Shown here piece after piece: positions 34,295 through 35,367 of a stretch of 35,367 bases of DNA (position 1 is its first letter; every line of letters begins with the position of its first letter). The stretch comes from Treponema sp. (GTDB taxonomy: Bacteria > Spirochaetota > Spirochaetia > Treponematales > Breznakiellaceae). The translations under genes and the position numbers were made by a program. Below the pieces are notes generated by a model. It was not told where the DNA came from, made no database searches, and worked only from the letters and a program-made list of their open reading frames with translations. The stretch is taken from contig JAITJS010000070.1 in assembly GCA_031278815.1 (NCBI GenBank), positions 1-35,367 of the forward strand. The letters are read 5' to 3'.

Positions 34295-34477
34295 GCAAGG
34301 ACTTGTAAATTTTTTTGTGTAAACGGTAAATCATAGGGGGACCCTGTCTTCCCCATAAATGATTGCGAATTGATTGAGGGCTGCCCCCCAATCCCGTATC
34401 GGCATGGTCCATTTTTTGGAAATATTTTTCAAGCCCATGAAAATCAACTTCATCGCCGCCTCATCATTCGGAAATGA
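34295..34477 (-). mobile_element. Remnant of an IS256-family insertion sequence
   Basis: The segment carries the 3' end of a transposase and, beyond its stop, a TTGTAAATTTTTTTGTGTAAAC-like end (34303-34323), which resembles IS256-family terminal repeats. The inner boundary falls at about 34477, where terminase reading begins. The other end of the element is missing. The 80 bp between murJ and this segment show no gene. Confidence 0.7.
34331..34477 (-). pseudogene. IS256-family transposase, C-terminal fragment
   Basis: Forty-eight codons from [10 protein letters not shown] through [20 protein letters not shown] to the stop match the C-terminus of IS256/mutator-type transposases (typical core SFPNEEA...KWTMPIRNW). 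The rest of the ~400-residue protein, including the DDE catalytic residues, is absent. The frame stays open upstream only because it runs antisense through the terminase gene. It cannot be functional. Confidence 0.85.
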
Positions 34478-35367
34478 CTGGCATGGAACGAACTGAAAGA
34501 AGAGATACTCAGTCGCCCCCTGTTTTTGGATAATTCTGATAAAGCAAAAGTGGAACGAAAAAAACGATGCGAGCATAGTATCGCTGAGTTTTCTCGTACT
34601 TATTTCCCCGAGTATGTTCCCGCTGCATCCGCAAAGTTCCACGGCGAATGGGAAAAGATACGGCTCATAGAAAATGAGCCGGTACTGCTTATGGCATTCC
34701 GGGGCTGCGGTAAATCTACCTTCTTTACCCTCCTTGACCCCATCCATGAAATTGCTTATGGCAAGCGGAACTTTATGATTTTTTCTAGTTATACCGAGGA
34801 GAAGAGCGCAGCTTTTACCGGACGAATCTTAATAGAACTGATGTATAATCAGCGGCTTAAAAACGATTTTGGGGAGTTTGTTCAGGATCATAAGCAGTCT
34901 TTGAGACAGTTTGAGGTAGATGTCCCCAGTTCTGGGGGTAAGACCATTTTGGTGCGCTCCATCTCTATCGGGCAAGACCCCCGTGGCTTTGTTCACGGCC
35001 CTAATCGTCCTGATTACGTGCGGATGGACGACATCCAAAGCCGCCAGCGTGCCCGCAGCCGGAAGTTTGTACGCTCCACCGTAGATTGGGTGATGCAAGA
35101 TTTGATACCTGCCCTTGGGGTGGATTATTCAGCGGTGCTCGTGGCTACTCCCCTTAATACGCAATGTGTGGCTTGTACCCTGGAGAAAGGAACTGATGAA
35201 GTACACCCGGTGAAGACCTATAAGTATCCGGCAGAGGAGCGGGGAAAGCCGACGTGGAAAGCATGGTTCCCCACATCCCGGCTTGCAAAGTTGAAAAAGA
35301 CCATAGGCTCTACGGCGTATGCCCAGGAGTACCTCTTAATCCCGGTTGCCCTAGATGAGCGAATATT
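34478..35367 (+). pseudogene. Phage terminase large subunit, 5'-truncated, running off the window
   Basis: The frame is open from 34478 to the window end (about 296 codons). It encodes a phage DNA-packaging ATPase: a lead-in ([21 protein letters not shown]), Walker A-type FRGCGKST (34697-34720), and DYVRMDDIQSRQRARS as the acidic Walker B-type segment, followed by VLVATPLN. The C-terminal nuclease domain would lie beyond the window. A TGA (34475-34477) stands directly before the frame and no ATG occurs before the Walker A region; the first codons are CTG GCA TGG. Together with the adjoining IS remnant, this suggests loss of the true N-terminus. An unusual start codon cannot be excluded. Confidence 0.8.

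Noticed and set aside
34331-34747. Single 138-residue minus-strand protein
   Set aside because: Only the last 48 codons are transposase-like; the rest is antisense to the terminase coding frame.

Overview
The window looks like chromosomal DNA of a spirochaete, most likely a Treponema of the termite-gut type. This is inferred from gene content: a long PPi-dependent phosphofructokinase, several proteins with relaxed spirochaetal lipoboxes, a two-subunit glycine decarboxylase, a short SMC, a PG0541-like protein behind an RND pump, and moderately GC-rich sequence. No rRNA or tRNA gene and no CRISPR array was seen. The host name is an inference, not a database result.

Layout. Bases 1-318 hold a possible 3' gene end, a 21-base poly-C run and an operator-like inverted repeat. 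They lead into a four-gene RND efflux operon (319-6415: outer-membrane channel, lipoprotein adaptor, pump, PII-like protein) that ends in a hairpin. An AT-richer patch carries a small XRE regulator (-) and a DUF2804 protein (+). Next come glgC (-) with its own promoter and terminator, a HAD nucleotidase-like gene (+), and a minus-strand run of PFP, a YihX-like HAD phosphatase and a PlsC acyltransferase.

The ~800 bp gap 13456-14262 is the most unusual part. It holds what reads as a cobalamin riboswitch on the minus strand, pointing into the PFP gene through a hairpin-rich leader. Next to it is a ~231-bp MITE-like element with 13-bp terminal inverted repeats, a 4-bp flanking duplication and an internal REP-like palindrome.

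14263-20590 is a minus-strand envelope region: a GT4 glycosyltransferase, then a four-gene operon transcribed from a strong promoter at 20652-20680 (550-aa lipoprotein, outer-membrane beta-barrel, MFS permease, ExbB/TolQ-like channel). A divergent periplasmic metallo-beta-lactamase-fold hydrolase follows. 21654-25960 is a complete gcvT-gcvH-gcvPA-gcvPB operon with tight or overlapping junctions. Next are a lipoprotein polysaccharide deacetylase (-), proA-proB (+), smc (+) and murJ (+).

The right edge (34295-35367) is mobile DNA. The 3' end of an IS256-family transposase (-) abuts, at about 34477/34478, a phage terminase large-subunit reading frame (+) that has no evident start codon and runs off the window. 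It suggests a prophage edge damaged by an IS event.

Functional themes are drug or metabolite export, central carbon and storage metabolism (GlgC, PFP, HAD phosphatase), one-carbon/glycine metabolism, proline synthesis, and cell-envelope construction (PlsC, GT4, deacetylase, MurJ, lipoprotein/beta-barrel operon).
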